DNA of 26,091 nucleotides. Source: CAZTAK01 sp964611585 (GTDB lineage Bacteria; Pseudomonadota; Alphaproteobacteria; SHVP01). Within the stretch, counting starts at the first letter, position 1. The number at the start of each line of letters is the position of its first letter. The translations under genes were made by a program, and so were the position numbers. The stretch covers positions 1 through 26,091 of the forward strand of contig CAZTAK010000043.1 of assembly GCA_964611585.1 (NCBI GenBank), read 5' to 3'. The notes beneath the pieces are model-generated. The model had not been told where the DNA came from. It did not search any database and saw nothing but the letters and a program-made list of their open reading frames with translations. Positions 1 through 7,526 of the stretch are shown piece after piece.

Positions 1-965
1 AGGTCGGGAATGTCGGCGGTCCGTTCCCGCAAGGCCGGCAGGCGCAGCGGCACCACGTTGAGCCGGTAGTACAGGTCTTCCCGGAACAGCCCCTGCTCCA
101 CCAGCCGGCGCAGGTTGTGGTTGGTGGCGGCAATGATGCGGACGTCGGTGCGGATCGGGCGGCGGCCGCCGACGCTGGTGTATTCGCCCTCCTGGAGGAC
201 CCGAAGCAGGCGCGTTTGGGCCTCGAACGGCATGTCGCCGATCTCGTCGAGCAACAAGGTGCCGTGATCGGCCTGCTCGAAGCGCCCGGCCTGGCGGGTC
301 GTGGCGCCGGTAAAGGCACCCTTCTCATGCCCGAACAATTCGCTTTCGATCAGTTCCTTGGGGATCGCCGCCATGTTGATGGCGACAAAGTTGCCGTGGC
401 GGCGGCTGCCGTGGTCATGAAGGACGCGCGCCACCAGTTCCTTGCCGGTGCCGGATTCGCCGGTGATCAGGACGCTGAGGTCAGTAGTCACCAGGCGCGC
501 GATCAGACGGTAGGTTTCCTGCATGGCTGGCGAACGGCCAATGATGGGCAGGCTCTCGTCAGGCGCCGCGGCCTCGCCGGGGGCCGGGGCGAATGCGCCT
601 TTTGACCGAAGTGCTCTCTTAATAACGACATGTAATTGATTGATATCGAATGGTTTTGCGAGATAATCATAGGCTCCGCGTTCGGCGGCGCGCAGGGCCG
701 TCATCAAGGTATTGCGGGCACTCATGACGATCACCGGCAAATCGGGCCGTTTCTTGCGAATGCGCGGCAACAGCTCCAGTCCGTCTTCGTCGGGCATCAC
801 CACATCGGTGATGACGAGATCGCCCTCTCCGGCCTCGACCCAGCGCCACAAGGTGGCGGCATGGCTGGTGGTCTGGACGGCATAGCCGGCCCGGCTCAGG
901 GCTTGGCCCAGAACCTTTCGGATCGCCGCATCGTCATCGACAATGAGAATGTTCTCACCGCTCAT
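1..965 (-). CDS. ntrC: NtrC, nitrogen regulator, sigma-54 activator (partial, C-terminus off the window)
   Basis: This is the response regulator of the NtrB/NtrC pair, which activates sigma-54 promoters when nitrogen is limiting. About 321 codons are visible. The receiver domain covers residues 1-120, with the acidic pocket near D10-D12, the phosphoacceptor D54 (ITDVVMPDEDG) and K104. The AAA+ domain follows, with Walker A GESGTGKE near 169-176, the sigma-54 contact loop GAFTGA at 216-221 and Walker B LLLDEIGD near 237-244. The end of the AAA+ domain and the HTH lie beyond base 1. The ATG at 965 overlaps the ntrB stop as ATGA, so translation is probably coupled. The last part of the receiver domain is unusually AT-rich and uses codons rare in this window (TTA, AGA, TCA). 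The family call is secure; the choice of NtrC over NtrX or another NtrC-family member rests on adjacency to ntrB and dusB. Confidence 0.95.
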   Translation of the reverse strand, partial: MSGENILIVDDDAAIRKVLGQALSRAGYAVQTTSHAATLWRWVEAGEGDLVITDVVMPDEDGLELLPRIRKKRPDLPVIVMSARNTLMTALRAAERGAYDYLAKPFDINQLHVVIKRALRSKGAFAPAPGEAAAPDESLPIIGRSPAMQETYRLIARLVTTDLSVLITGESGTGKELVARVLHDHGSRRHGNFVAINMAAIPKELIESELFGHEKGAFTGATTRQAGRFEQADHGTLLLDEIGDMPFEAQTRLLRVLQEGEYTSVGGRRPIRTDVRIIAATNHNLRRLVEQGLFREDLYYRLNVVPLRLPALRERTADIPD

Positions 966-2074
966 GGGTGGCCGTCCCCTGGCTCAGGTAGGATCGGAAG
1001 CCGCACCCGGAAAACGGTTCGCCGCCGCGCCGATTCGCACTCAATCACGCCGCCATGGTCGCCGATAATCTTGGCCACCAGTGACAGGCCGAGCCCGGTT
1101 CCATTTGATTTTGTCGTCACGAAAGCTTCGAACAGGTGCGGCAGGATTTCTTCAGGCACGCCGGCGCCATTGTCCCACACCGTCACTTCAAGCGGAAGAT
1201 GTAGCCGGTTGCCGCCGCTGCCCGGAAGCGCCAGGCGCAGTCCGTGGCGGTATGCGGTGCCGAAGACGATCTCGCCGCCCGATTCGGATGCCGCTTCGGC
1301 CGCATTCTTGGCGAGGTTCAGGAACGCCTGTACCAACTGGTCGCGGTTTCCGAAGACCGGTGGCAGGGACGGATCGTAGGTTTCGCGAAACGCCAGCCGC
1401 CTCGCAAAACCGGCTTGGGCGATGCGCCGCACATGTTCGAGGACTTCGTGGATGTTGACCGGCGCGCGTTCGATCGGGCGCTGGTCTGAAAACAGTTCCA
1501 TCCGGTCGACGAGGCCGACGATGCGGTCGGCTTCGTCGCGGATCAAGCGGGTCAGTTCGCGGTCCTCGCCAAGGGCGTTTTGTTCCAGCAACTGCGCCGC
1601 GCCACGGATGCCGGATAGCGGATTCTTGACCTCGTGGGCCAGCATCGCCGCCATGCCGGTGACGGACCGCGCCGCGGCGCGGTGGCTCAGCCGGTGATCC
1701 AGTTTTGCAGCGATGGTGAATTCCTGGAACGTCACCACCACCCGGCCCGGCACAGGTCCGAGCGGCGCGACCTGAATATTGAGGGACCGTACACCGGTCC
1801 GTGCGGTGCCGAGTTCGGCCCCATATTCGTGAACCGCGATGCCGGAATCGCGAACCTGCCGCACCAGCGCCATCAACGGGCTGTCGGCGGCAATGATCTC
1901 GTCGAGTTCCGTACCCGACAGCACCGCCGCGCCGGTGTCGAAGAACTGTTCGGCCGCCGGGTTGGCGTAGCGGACGATCCCGCCGGCGTCGACCACCAGC
2001 ACCGGATCCGGCAGCGCGTCCAGTACCGCTTCGGGCGCCGGCGCCAATTCGGCGTGCGAAACCTCGGCGACCAT
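962..2074 (-). CDS. ntrB: NtrB, nitrogen-regulatory sensor histidine kinase
   Basis: This is a 370-residue soluble histidine kinase/phosphatase expected to control NtrC phosphorylation in response to PII proteins. The N-terminal PAS domain covers about residues 14-125. The H-box MLAHEVKNPLSGIRG holds phosphoacceptor H147. The ATPase domain shows the N-box NLAKNAAEA, the G1 box DNGAGVPEE and the G2 box NGTGLGLSL. No transmembrane segment is visible, as expected for NtrB rather than NtrY. The ATG at 2074 follows the dusB TGA with no base between them, and the TGA stop overlaps the ntrC ATG. This gives a strictly coupled three-gene order, dusB-ntrB-ntrC, well known in alphaproteobacteria. Confidence 0.95.
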   Translation of the reverse strand: MVAEVSHAELAPAPEAVLDALPDPVLVVDAGGIVRYANPAAEQFFDTGAAVLSGTELDEIIAADSPLMALVRQVRDSGIAVHEYGAELGTARTGVRSLNIQVAPLGPVPGRVVVTFQEFTIAAKLDHRLSHRAAARSVTGMAAMLAHEVKNPLSGIRGAAQLLEQNALGEDRELTRLIRDEADRIVGLVDRMELFSDQRPIERAPVNIHEVLEHVRRIAQAGFARRLAFRETYDPSLPPVFGNRDQLVQAFLNLAKNAAEAASESGGEIVFGTAYRHGLRLALPGSGGNRLHLPLEVTVWDNGAGVPEEILPHLFEAFVTTKSNGTGLGLSLVAKIIGDHGGVIECESARRRTVFRVRLPILPEPGDGHP

Positions 2075-3076
2075 TCAGGCCGCCGCTGCGGCGGGTTCCG
2101 CGAAGAAACCGGTGATCAGGCGCTGGACCGCGCCCGGATCGTCGCTGCGGTTGATGGCGTTGATGAATCCGCGTGCCCGTGCGCCCTCGCCCGCGTACCA
2201 CGCGAGATGCTTGCGCGCGACCCGGACGCCGATCGACACGCCGTAGTGCGAGAGCATCGATTCGTAGTGGCGCGCGACCAGCGCCCCGAGGTCGCGGCCG
2301 TTCGGCGCGGTGGGCACCGTGGATGCCGTCGCCGCGGCGCCATCACTCAGGAACCGTTCGATCGTCTGGACCAGCCACGGCCGGCCCCGCACCGCGCGCC
2401 CGACCATGACGCCGTCGGCGCCGGACTGTTCAAGACACTGTGCCGCCGCCGCGCCCGAATCGATGTCACCGTTTGCAATCACCGCGATCCGAACCGCCTC
2501 CTTGACGCGCCGGATGAAGTGCCAGTCGGCACGGCCTTGATAGAACTGGCAACGGGTGCGGCCGTGGACCGTCAACATCTGCACGCCGCAGTCTTCGGCG
2601 ATGCGCGCAAGTTCGGGAGCGTTGCGGCTGGCATCGTCCCAGCCGGTGCGCATTTTGAGCGTAACCGGCACCGTCACCGCGGCGACCGTTGCTTCGATGA
2701 TTTGCCGCGCCAGGCCAAGGTCGCGCAGCAGTGCCGAACCGGCGGCGCTGCCCACCACTTTCTTGACCGGGCAGCCCATGTTGATGTCGATCAGCGGCGC
2801 GCCCTCGTCCTCGCACTGTTTCGCGGCCTCGGCCATCAGCGTGGGATCGCGGCCGGCCAACTGGACCGCAACCGGGGCGCGCCCGGTCCCGCGGTCGGCG
2901 CGGCGCCGGGTACGGTGCGAGCGCGTAACCATTTCGCGGCTGGCGATCATTTCGGAAAACACCAGCGCCGGACCGAAGGACTGCACCAGGCCGCGAAACG
3001 GCCGGTCGGTAATGCCGGACATGGGCGCCAACAGGACCTGGCCCGGCAGGGTGAGCCGGCCTACAGATATGTTCAT
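2075..3076 (-). CDS. dusB: tRNA-dihydrouridine synthase DusB/NifR3
   Basis: This FMN-dependent enzyme reduces uridines in the tRNA D-loop. The 333-residue protein opens with the flavin-barrel motif LAPMSGITDRPFR at 16-28. It carries the family signature DINMGCPVKKV with catalytic C102, then the substrate segments LKMRTGWDD and TVHGRTRCQFYQG. The FMN phosphate segment is IANGDIDSG to GVMVGRAVRGRPWL. A short Ala/Thr-rich insertion (SDGAAATASTVPTAPNG) lies just after the barrel. The gene is also called nifR3 because it heads the ntrBC operon in alphaproteobacteria, and it does so here. It is divergent from ispDF across about 255 bp. A plausible sigma-70 promoter lies 30-65 bases upstream. Confidence 0.95.
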   Translation of the reverse strand: MNISVGRLTLPGQVLLAPMSGITDRPFRGLVQSFGPALVFSEMIASREMVTRSHRTRRRADRGTGRAPVAVQLAGRDPTLMAEAAKQCEDEGAPLIDINMGCPVKKVVGSAAGSALLRDLGLARQIIEATVAAVTVPVTLKMRTGWDDASRNAPELARIAEDCGVQMLTVHGRTRCQFYQGRADWHFIRRVKEAVRIAVIANGDIDSGAAAAQCLEQSGADGVMVGRAVRGRPWLVQTIERFLSDGAAATASTVPTAPNGRDLGALVARHYESMLSHYGVSIGVRVARKHLAWYAGEGARARGFINAINRSDDPGAVQRLITGFFAEPAAAAA

Positions 3077-3113
3077 TTTCTAGCCAAAAATCCGTCGTGC
3101 TGAAATTTTGGGC

Positions 3114-3142
3114 ATACTATGGGCGAACCCGTCCGGCTTCAA
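3114..3142 (-). promoter_or_regulatory. candidate sigma-70 promoter for dusB-ntrBC
   Basis: On the minus strand, TTGAAG (3142-3137), a 17-base spacer and TAGTAT (3119-3114) match the -35/-10 consensus at four of six positions each. The predicted start is near 3107, giving a leader of about 31 bases to the dusB ATG. This is inference from spacing and hexamers only. Confidence 0.35.
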
Positions 3143-3193
3143 GAGCGCGACGGCAACGGCCCGCCCCGTCCCCACCGCGGCTTCAGACATGCT

Positions 3194-3295
3194 ATGACCC
3201 GTTTCATGAAGCGAGGAACCATGTCCGGCCGGCCTTGCGCGCCCCGCCCGCGGCGAAGGAACCCCTGTGTCATGAGGAAAGCGGCACTGCCATGA
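3194..3295 (+). other. possible 33-codon leader ORF upstream of ispDF
   Basis: An ATG at 3194 opens a frame with further in-frame ATGs at 3206, 3221 and 3272, ending at TGA 3293-3295. The 33-residue peptide is Arg/Pro-rich and ends in MRKAALP. A purine-rich GAGGAA stretch (3213-3218) lies only 2 bases before the ATG at 3221, and AAGGA (3256-3260) lies 11 bases before the ATG at 3272. The frame is short, so it may be only the 7-codon mini-ORF that is translated, or none of it. Confidence 0.3.
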
Positions 3296-3350
3296 AGATC
3301 GCGGCGTTGCCATGAAGGTTGCGGCGTTGCCATGAAGGTTGCGGCGTTGA
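3271..3350 (+). repeat. four tandem 20-bp repeats forming coupled 7-codon mini-ORFs into ispDF
   Basis: The units are 3271-3290, 3291-3310, 3311-3330 and 3331-3350, with consensus CATGAAGGTTGCGGCGTTGC. Neighbouring copies match at 15/20, 18/20 and 19/20 positions, improving toward the gene. Each of the first three units contains an ATG (3272, 3292, 3312) that opens MRKAALP, MKIAALP or MKVAALP. Each of these ends in a TGA overlapping the ATG of the next unit (ATGA). The fourth unit is the true start of ispDF, MKVAALI. The only recognisable ribosome-binding sequence, AAGGA at 3256-3260, precedes the first mini-ORF, so ispDF may depend on translational coupling. The repeat is certain; its regulatory role is inferred. 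Confidence 0.9.
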
Positions 3351-4474
3351 TTGTGGCGGCGGGCGCGGCCACCCGTTTCGGCGCGCCCAAGCAATATGCC
3401 GTGCTGGCGGGCGCCCCGCTCCTGCGCCATAGCGTGGCGGCGTTTCTCCGTCACCGGGCGGTCGATGCGGTCCGGGTGGTGATCGCGGCGGACGAGCGCG
3501 GGCGCTACGACGGCGCCATGGCCGGCCTCGAATTGATGACGCCTGTGACCGGCGGGCCGAGCCGTCAGGATTCGGTGCGCCTTGGCCTCGAGAGCCTTCA
3601 AGACGATCCGCCGTCGCAGGTGTTGATCCACGATGCCGCGCGGCCCTACCCGTCCGCCGGGTTGATCGCCCGGGTCGCCGCCGCCCTCGACCAGACTGCG
3701 GGCGCGATCCCGGCCCTCGCGGTAACCGATACGCTGAAGTCCGGCGACGGCCGGCGCGTTGCGGCGACGGTGGACCGAACCGGGCTTTTCCGTGCCCAGA
3801 CGCCGCAGGGGTTTCACTACCAAGCCATTCTTGCCGCCCACCGTGACGCTGCCGGGCGGGCGCTCACCGACGACGCCGCCATCGCCGAGGCGGCGGGGCT
3901 GGAAGTGGCCATGGTCGAGGGCGAGGAATCCAATCTCAAGATCACCGGACCGGACGACCTGGTACGCGCGGAAGTTCTCGCCGGTGGCGAGACCCGGGTC
4001 GGCACCGGTTTCGACCTGCACCGATTCGGGCCCGGCGATCATGTCATGCTGTGCGGCGTCGCGATTGCGCACGGCCGCGGCCTCGCCGGTCATTCCGACG
4101 CCGATGTGGCGCTTCATGCTTTGACCGATGCGCTTCTGGGGGCCGCAGGCGAGGGCGACATCGGCGCGCATTTCCCGCCCCTTGACCCGCGCTGGAAAGA
4201 TGCCGCCTCGGCCGAGTTCGTGACCCATGCGTTGTCCCGGATTGCGGCGCGCGGCGGTAGCGTCGTCCACGTCGATCTGACGATCATCTGCGAGGACCCC
4301 AAGATCGGCCCGCACCGTGCCGCCATGACGGAACGGGTGGCGGAGATGCTGGAACTCGAATCGTCCCGCGTCAGCATCAAGGCGACCACTACCGAAGGCG
4401 TCGGCGTTACCGGCCGCGGCGAAGGAATTGCGGCGCAAGCCGTCGCCACCATCCGGTTGCCGGCGGGGGCATAG
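3332..4474 (+). CDS. ispDF: bifunctional IspD/IspF, MEP isoprenoid pathway
   Basis: This fused enzyme has two activities in the MEP pathway to IPP/DMAPP: MEP cytidylyltransferase (IspD) and MEcPP synthase (IspF). Residues 1-220 are IspD, with the CTP-binding motif VAAGAATRFGAPKQ at 8-21 and IHDAARPY near 99-106. Residues 222-380 are IspF, with metal ligands D228 and H230 (GFDLH) and H262, and the segment AAGEGDIGAHFPP. It ends with the family motif KATTTEGVGVTGRGEGIAAQA. The fusion is typical of alphaproteobacteria. The start at 3332 is fixed because its frame has a TGA at 3293 and no start codon between. The stop lies one base before the pgpA ATG. The start sits in the last unit of a tandem repeat that creates coupled mini-ORFs. 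Confidence 0.96.
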   Translation: MKVAALIVAAGAATRFGAPKQYAVLAGAPLLRHSVAAFLRHRAVDAVRVVIAADERGRYDGAMAGLELMTPVTGGPSRQDSVRLGLESLQDDPPSQVLIHDAARPYPSAGLIARVAAALDQTAGAIPALAVTDTLKSGDGRRVAATVDRTGLFRAQTPQGFHYQAILAAHRDAAGRALTDDAAIAEAAGLEVAMVEGEESNLKITGPDDLVRAEVLAGGETRVGTGFDLHRFGPGDHVMLCGVAIAHGRGLAGHSDADVALHALTDALLGAAGEGDIGAHFPPLDPRWKDAASAEFVTHALSRIAARGGSVVHVDLTIICEDPKIGPHRAAMTERVAEMLELESSRVSIKATTTEGVGVTGRGEGIAAQAVATIRLPAGA

Positions 4475-4475
4475 C

Positions 4476-4991
4476 ATGGGGAGGCGCCTACTGACGCCCT
4501 TGCCGCAGGACATTCCGCTGGCGCATCCGGCGTGCCTGATCTCGACCTGGTTCGGAGCCGGTCTGCTGCCGATTGCACCCGGCACGTGGGGCTCGCTGGC
4601 GGCATTGCCGTTCGCGTGGGCGATCCAATTCTATGCCGGGCCCTGGGCGTTGCTCGGCGCGGCGGCGGTTGTCTTTGCCGTCGGCGTCTGGTCGGCAGGC
4701 TGGTTCGTCAAACGATGCGACGACTTCGATCCGGGGCCGGTCGTCGTCGACGAGGTCGCGGGCCAGTGGCTGGTGCTCGCTTTTGCCCCGCCCGAGATCG
4801 GCTATTACATCGCCGGATTCATCCTGTTTCGTGCTTTCGACATCCGCAAACCCTGGCCCGCGGGCTGGATCGACCGCAACATGCATGGCGGTATCGGCAT
4901 CATGCTGGACGATATCGCGGCGGCGGTTTACGGCGCGTTGCTGCTGTATGCTCTGGTTCTTCTCACCGGAGGTATCAATGTTTTCGCCTGA
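4476..4991 (+). CDS. pgpA: phosphatidylglycerophosphatase A
   Basis: This inner-membrane lipid phosphatase converts phosphatidylglycerophosphate to phosphatidylglycerol. The 171-residue protein shows the family motifs IAPGTWGSLAALP, VVVDEVAGQW, FRAFDIRKPWPAGW and GGIGIMLDDIAAA. Hydrophobic segments lie at about residues 45-70 and 95-115, with another at the C-terminus. The frame is open further upstream, inside ispDF, but the ATG at 4476, one base after the ispDF stop, gives the usual family length. The 3' end overlaps cinA by 14 bases. The order ispDF-pgpA-cinA is a common alphaproteobacterial operon. Confidence 0.92.
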   Translation: MGRRLLTPLPQDIPLAHPACLISTWFGAGLLPIAPGTWGSLAALPFAWAIQFYAGPWALLGAAAVVFAVGVWSAGWFVKRCDDFDPGPVVVDEVAGQWLVLAFAPPEIGYYIAGFILFRAFDIRKPWPAGWIDRNMHGGIGIMLDDIAAAVYGALLLYALVLLTGGINVFA

Positions 4992-5472
4992 GCTAACGGC
5001 GAGAGCGCAGACGGCGGTTGAAGCCTGCCACGCGCGCGGCGTCTGCGTGGCGACGGCAGAATCCTGCACCGGCGGCCTGGTCGCGGCGTGCCTGACCGAG
5101 ATACCCGGCGCCTCGAGCGCCCTCGATTGCGGCTTCGTCACTTACGCCAACGAAGCCAAGACCGCGATGCTGGGCGTGTCCGAAGCCCTGCTTATCGCTC
5201 ATGGCGCCGTCAGCGAATCCGTGTCACGGGCGATGGCCGAGGGCGGGCTCGCGCGGTCACGCGCCGATGTGTGCGTCTCCTGCACCGGCATTGCCGGACC
5301 GGGTGGGGGCACCGAATCAAAGCCGGTCGGCCTTGTTCATCTGGCGTGCGCGGCCACGGGTAAAGAGACTCTTCATCTCGAACGCCGCTACGGCGATCTC
5401 GGGCGGTCTGCGGTGCGCGCGGCCACCGTCGCCGACGCGCTCGACCTGATACTTCAGCAACTCGATTCGTGA
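4978..5472 (+). CDS. pncC: CinA C-terminal-domain protein, nicotinamide-nucleotide amidase (PncC)
   Basis: This is a 164-residue single-domain protein of the CinA C-terminal family, which deamidates NMN to nicotinate mononucleotide in pyridine-nucleotide salvage. It shows the motifs TAESCTGGLVAACLT near the N-terminus, FVTYANEAKTAMLGV in the middle, and SCTGIAGPGGGTESKPVG, which forms the substrate pocket. The N-terminal COG1058 domain of full-length CinA is absent, which is the usual short form in Gram-negatives. The start at 4978 has a strong GGAGG five bases upstream, inside the end of pgpA, and overlaps that gene by 14 bases. A longer frame reaching back to 4573 is an overlap with pgpA and is not used. 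Confidence 0.9.
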   Translation: MFSPELTARAQTAVEACHARGVCVATAESCTGGLVAACLTEIPGASSALDCGFVTYANEAKTAMLGVSEALLIAHGAVSESVSRAMAEGGLARSRADVCVSCTGIAGPGGGTESKPVGLVHLACAATGKETLHLERRYGDLGRSAVRAATVADALDLILQQLDS

Positions 5473-5492
5473 CCCAATGCGCGGAGAAAACG

Positions 5493-6494
5493 ATGCCGAA
5501 CGACGACATGCGCGTGGTCCGCGCCGAAGCCCCCGGCGGGCCGGAAGTCCTGACCTTAAGCCGGATTGCGGTACCCGAACCGGGTCCGGGCGAAGTCCTT
5601 TTGCGGGTCGCGTTCTGCAGCTTCAACCCGATGGACGTGTTCGGCCGGCGCGGGGCGCTTCCCTGGCTCGACCTGCCGTGGCCGTTCACGCCCGGGCTCG
5701 AACATAGCGGCATCGTCGAGGCAGTGGGTCCGGGAGGAGATTCATCGTTGGTCGGCAGCCGCGCGATCGCCCGCAATTCGTTCGGCGGCAACGCCGATTA
5801 TTCGATCGTGCCGGTGGACCGCCTCGCCCCCATCCCCGACGGACTCGACTGGAAGACCGCGACCGTCTTCGGCGGCATGACGTTTAGCGCCTTTCATATC
5901 ATTCGCACCGCCGCACGGGTCGAGCCGGGCGAGTGGTGCGTCTTTCATTCCGCCGCCGGGCCGGTCGGGATTATGCTGACCCAGGTCGCCAAGGACGCCG
6001 GTGCGAACGTCATCGGCCTCGTCGGCGGACCGAACAAGACCGCCTTTGCGAAACCCTTTGGCGCCGATCATCTGGTCGATTACCGTGCCGACGACTGGGC
6101 CCAGGAAGTCTTGCGCCTGACCGCGGACCGCGGCGCCGATCTGATCGTCGATGGCAATCAGGGCGACGGCGCGGCGAAGAACTATGAGGCGATTGCCGCC
6201 AACGGCAGAATCATCTACATCGGAGCGACCGCGGGCGCACTGGCTGCCGACGTGCCGGTAGGGCTCTTGATTGGGAAATCGATCTTTGTCGGCGGTTTTA
6301 ACCTGCCGGCTCTCGATGCCGTTTACGAAGGCGTGCGCGACAATGCCGAGGCGATCGAAAAGGTGCGTTCCGGCGTCTGGAAAGTTCCGGTCTCTGAAAC
6401 CGTCGAACTGGAAGACGTGCCCGAAACCCACGCGCGCTTCGAGCGGCGCGACCTGATGGGCCGCGTCGTCATTCGTGTCGGTGGAGAAATGTAG
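5493..6494 (+). CDS. zinc-free MDR oxidoreductase, quinone reductase-like (copy 1)
   Basis: This 333-residue member of the medium-chain dehydrogenase/reductase superfamily resembles NADPH:quinone oxidoreductase (zeta-crystallin type). The GroES-like fold covers about residues 10-120 (PGPGEVLLRVAFCSFNPMD, FTPGLEHSGIVEAVG). The Rossmann domain follows, with HSAAGPVGIMLTQVAK as the nucleotide-binding turn and GADLIVDGNQGDGAAKNYEA further on. The zinc ligands of alcohol dehydrogenases are absent, as expected for the quinone reductase branch. I chose the ATG at 5493 because GGAG lies six bases upstream; a GTG at 5469 overlapping cinA and an ATG at 5508 are also possible. It is closely related to the next gene, so a local duplication is likely. 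The substrate is unknown. Confidence 0.85.
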   Translation: MPNDDMRVVRAEAPGGPEVLTLSRIAVPEPGPGEVLLRVAFCSFNPMDVFGRRGALPWLDLPWPFTPGLEHSGIVEAVGPGGDSSLVGSRAIARNSFGGNADYSIVPVDRLAPIPDGLDWKTATVFGGMTFSAFHIIRTAARVEPGEWCVFHSAAGPVGIMLTQVAKDAGANVIGLVGGPNKTAFAKPFGADHLVDYRADDWAQEVLRLTADRGADLIVDGNQGDGAAKNYEAIAANGRIIYIGATAGALAADVPVGLLIGKSIFVGGFNLPALDAVYEGVRDNAEAIEKVRSGVWKVPVSETVELEDVPETHARFERRDLMGRVVIRVGGEM

Positions 6495-6536
6495 AAGTTG
6501 TATCGTGTCGGGGGAAGGAAACGGAGGAGATAAGTC

Positions 6537-7517
6537 ATGAGAGCGATCCGCGCAGATACACCCGGCGGCCCCGAGGTGTTGCAACTTGTGGATATTCCCG
6601 TACCCGAACCGGGACCCGGCCAGGTGCGGATCCGGGTCGCCTACGCGGCCCTCAACCCGCTCGACACCCACAGCCGCGCCGCGCGCGTCAAATGGAACGC
6701 GCCGGAATTTCCCTACACGCCCGGTTACGAATACGCGGGCCGCGTGGATGCCCTCGGCGAGGGCGTCGATGAGGCCTGGATGGCCAAGCGCGTGTCGGCG
6801 GTGGGCGAATGGGGTGGCAATGCCGAATATGCGCTCTACACGGCGGCGCGGTTGCGCGAAGTGCCGGACGATATCAACTGGCAACTGGCGGCGTGTTTTG
6901 CGACCTGTGCGCCGACGGCCTGGCACCTCGTGCATTCCGCCGGCCGGGTCAAGCCGGGGCAGACGGTGGTGATCCATTCGGCGGCCGGTGCGGTCGGGGC
7001 GCTCACAACCCAGATCGCGAAATCGGCGGGCTCCACCGTGTATGGCCTCGTCTCGAGTGAGCCCCGCGCAGAGTATGCGGCGCAGTTCGGCGCCGACGCG
7101 CTTATCAACTACCGCGAAGTCAACTGGGCGGACGAGGTTCTGCGTTTGACGGAGGGCGGCGGCGCCGATCTCATCGTCGACGGCGTGCAGGGGCCGGATG
7201 CGGCCCGCAACTACGAAGCGGTCGCGCCCTTGGGCAACGTCATCTACCTCGGCCAGATGGGCGGCCCCGCGCCCGAGGTGAATATCACGGCGATCGTGAC
7301 CAAATCGTTTAGCGTCACCGGGTTCATTCAGTACTACCACCAGGCGGTCACGAAGGGCACCGAAGAGCCCGAGCTGTTCGGCAATCTCGTCAACGGCACC
7401 TGGCGCATTCCGATCGAAATCGTGGCACCGCTGGAAGACCTGGCGGACCTGCACGCAAAATTCGAAAGCCGGGAACTTTTCGGCCGCACGCTGATCGAGG
7501 CGTGTGGGGAAATCTAG
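6537..7517 (+). CDS. zinc-free MDR oxidoreductase, quinone reductase-like (copy 2)
   Basis: This is a 326-residue paralogue of the preceding gene. The two align from end to end: MRAIRADTPGGPEVL against MRVVRAEAPGGPEVL, PVPEPGPGQVRIRVAY against AVPEPGPGEVLLRVAF, and HSAAGAVGALTTQIAK against HSAAGPVGIMLTQVAK. Zinc ligands are again missing. The start is well supported by GGAGGAGATAAGTC before the ATG. The 42-base gap from copy 1 suggests one operon. The active-site region differs (WHLVHSAGRV against FHIIRTAARV), so substrates may have diverged. An NAD(P)H-dependent quinone or enone reductase is the best guess; the true substrate cannot be read from the sequence. Confidence 0.85.
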   Translation: MRAIRADTPGGPEVLQLVDIPVPEPGPGQVRIRVAYAALNPLDTHSRAARVKWNAPEFPYTPGYEYAGRVDALGEGVDEAWMAKRVSAVGEWGGNAEYALYTAARLREVPDDINWQLAACFATCAPTAWHLVHSAGRVKPGQTVVIHSAAGAVGALTTQIAKSAGSTVYGLVSSEPRAEYAAQFGADALINYREVNWADEVLRLTEGGGADLIVDGVQGPDAARNYEAVAPLGNVIYLGQMGGPAPEVNITAIVTKSFSVTGFIQYYHQAVTKGTEEPELFGNLVNGTWRIPIEIVAPLEDLADLHAKFESRELFGRTLIEACGEI

Positions 7518-7526
7518 GGGCGCGCG

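Noticed and set aside
1634..3103. 489-codon plus-strand frame over dusB and ntrB
   Set aside because: Antisense shadow of two genes with clear catalytic motifs; no recognisable domain.
3097..3315. 72-codon plus-strand ORF upstream of ispDF
   Set aside because: No ribosome-binding sequence or family. It shares only its last seven codons with the repeat, in the frame of the second mini-ORF.
3080..4585. 501-codon minus-strand frame over ispDF
   Set aside because: Antisense shadow of ispDF; its product is low-complexity and matches no family I recognise.
4573..5472. 299-residue form of CinA
   Set aside because: The extra 135 residues overlap pgpA in another frame and read as low-complexity Ser/Arg-rich sequence. 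The ATG at 4978 has a strong GGAGG.
5742..7454. 570-codon minus-strand frame over both oxidoreductases
   Set aside because: Antisense shadow. It spans both paralogues in one phase only because they share codon phase and GC bias.
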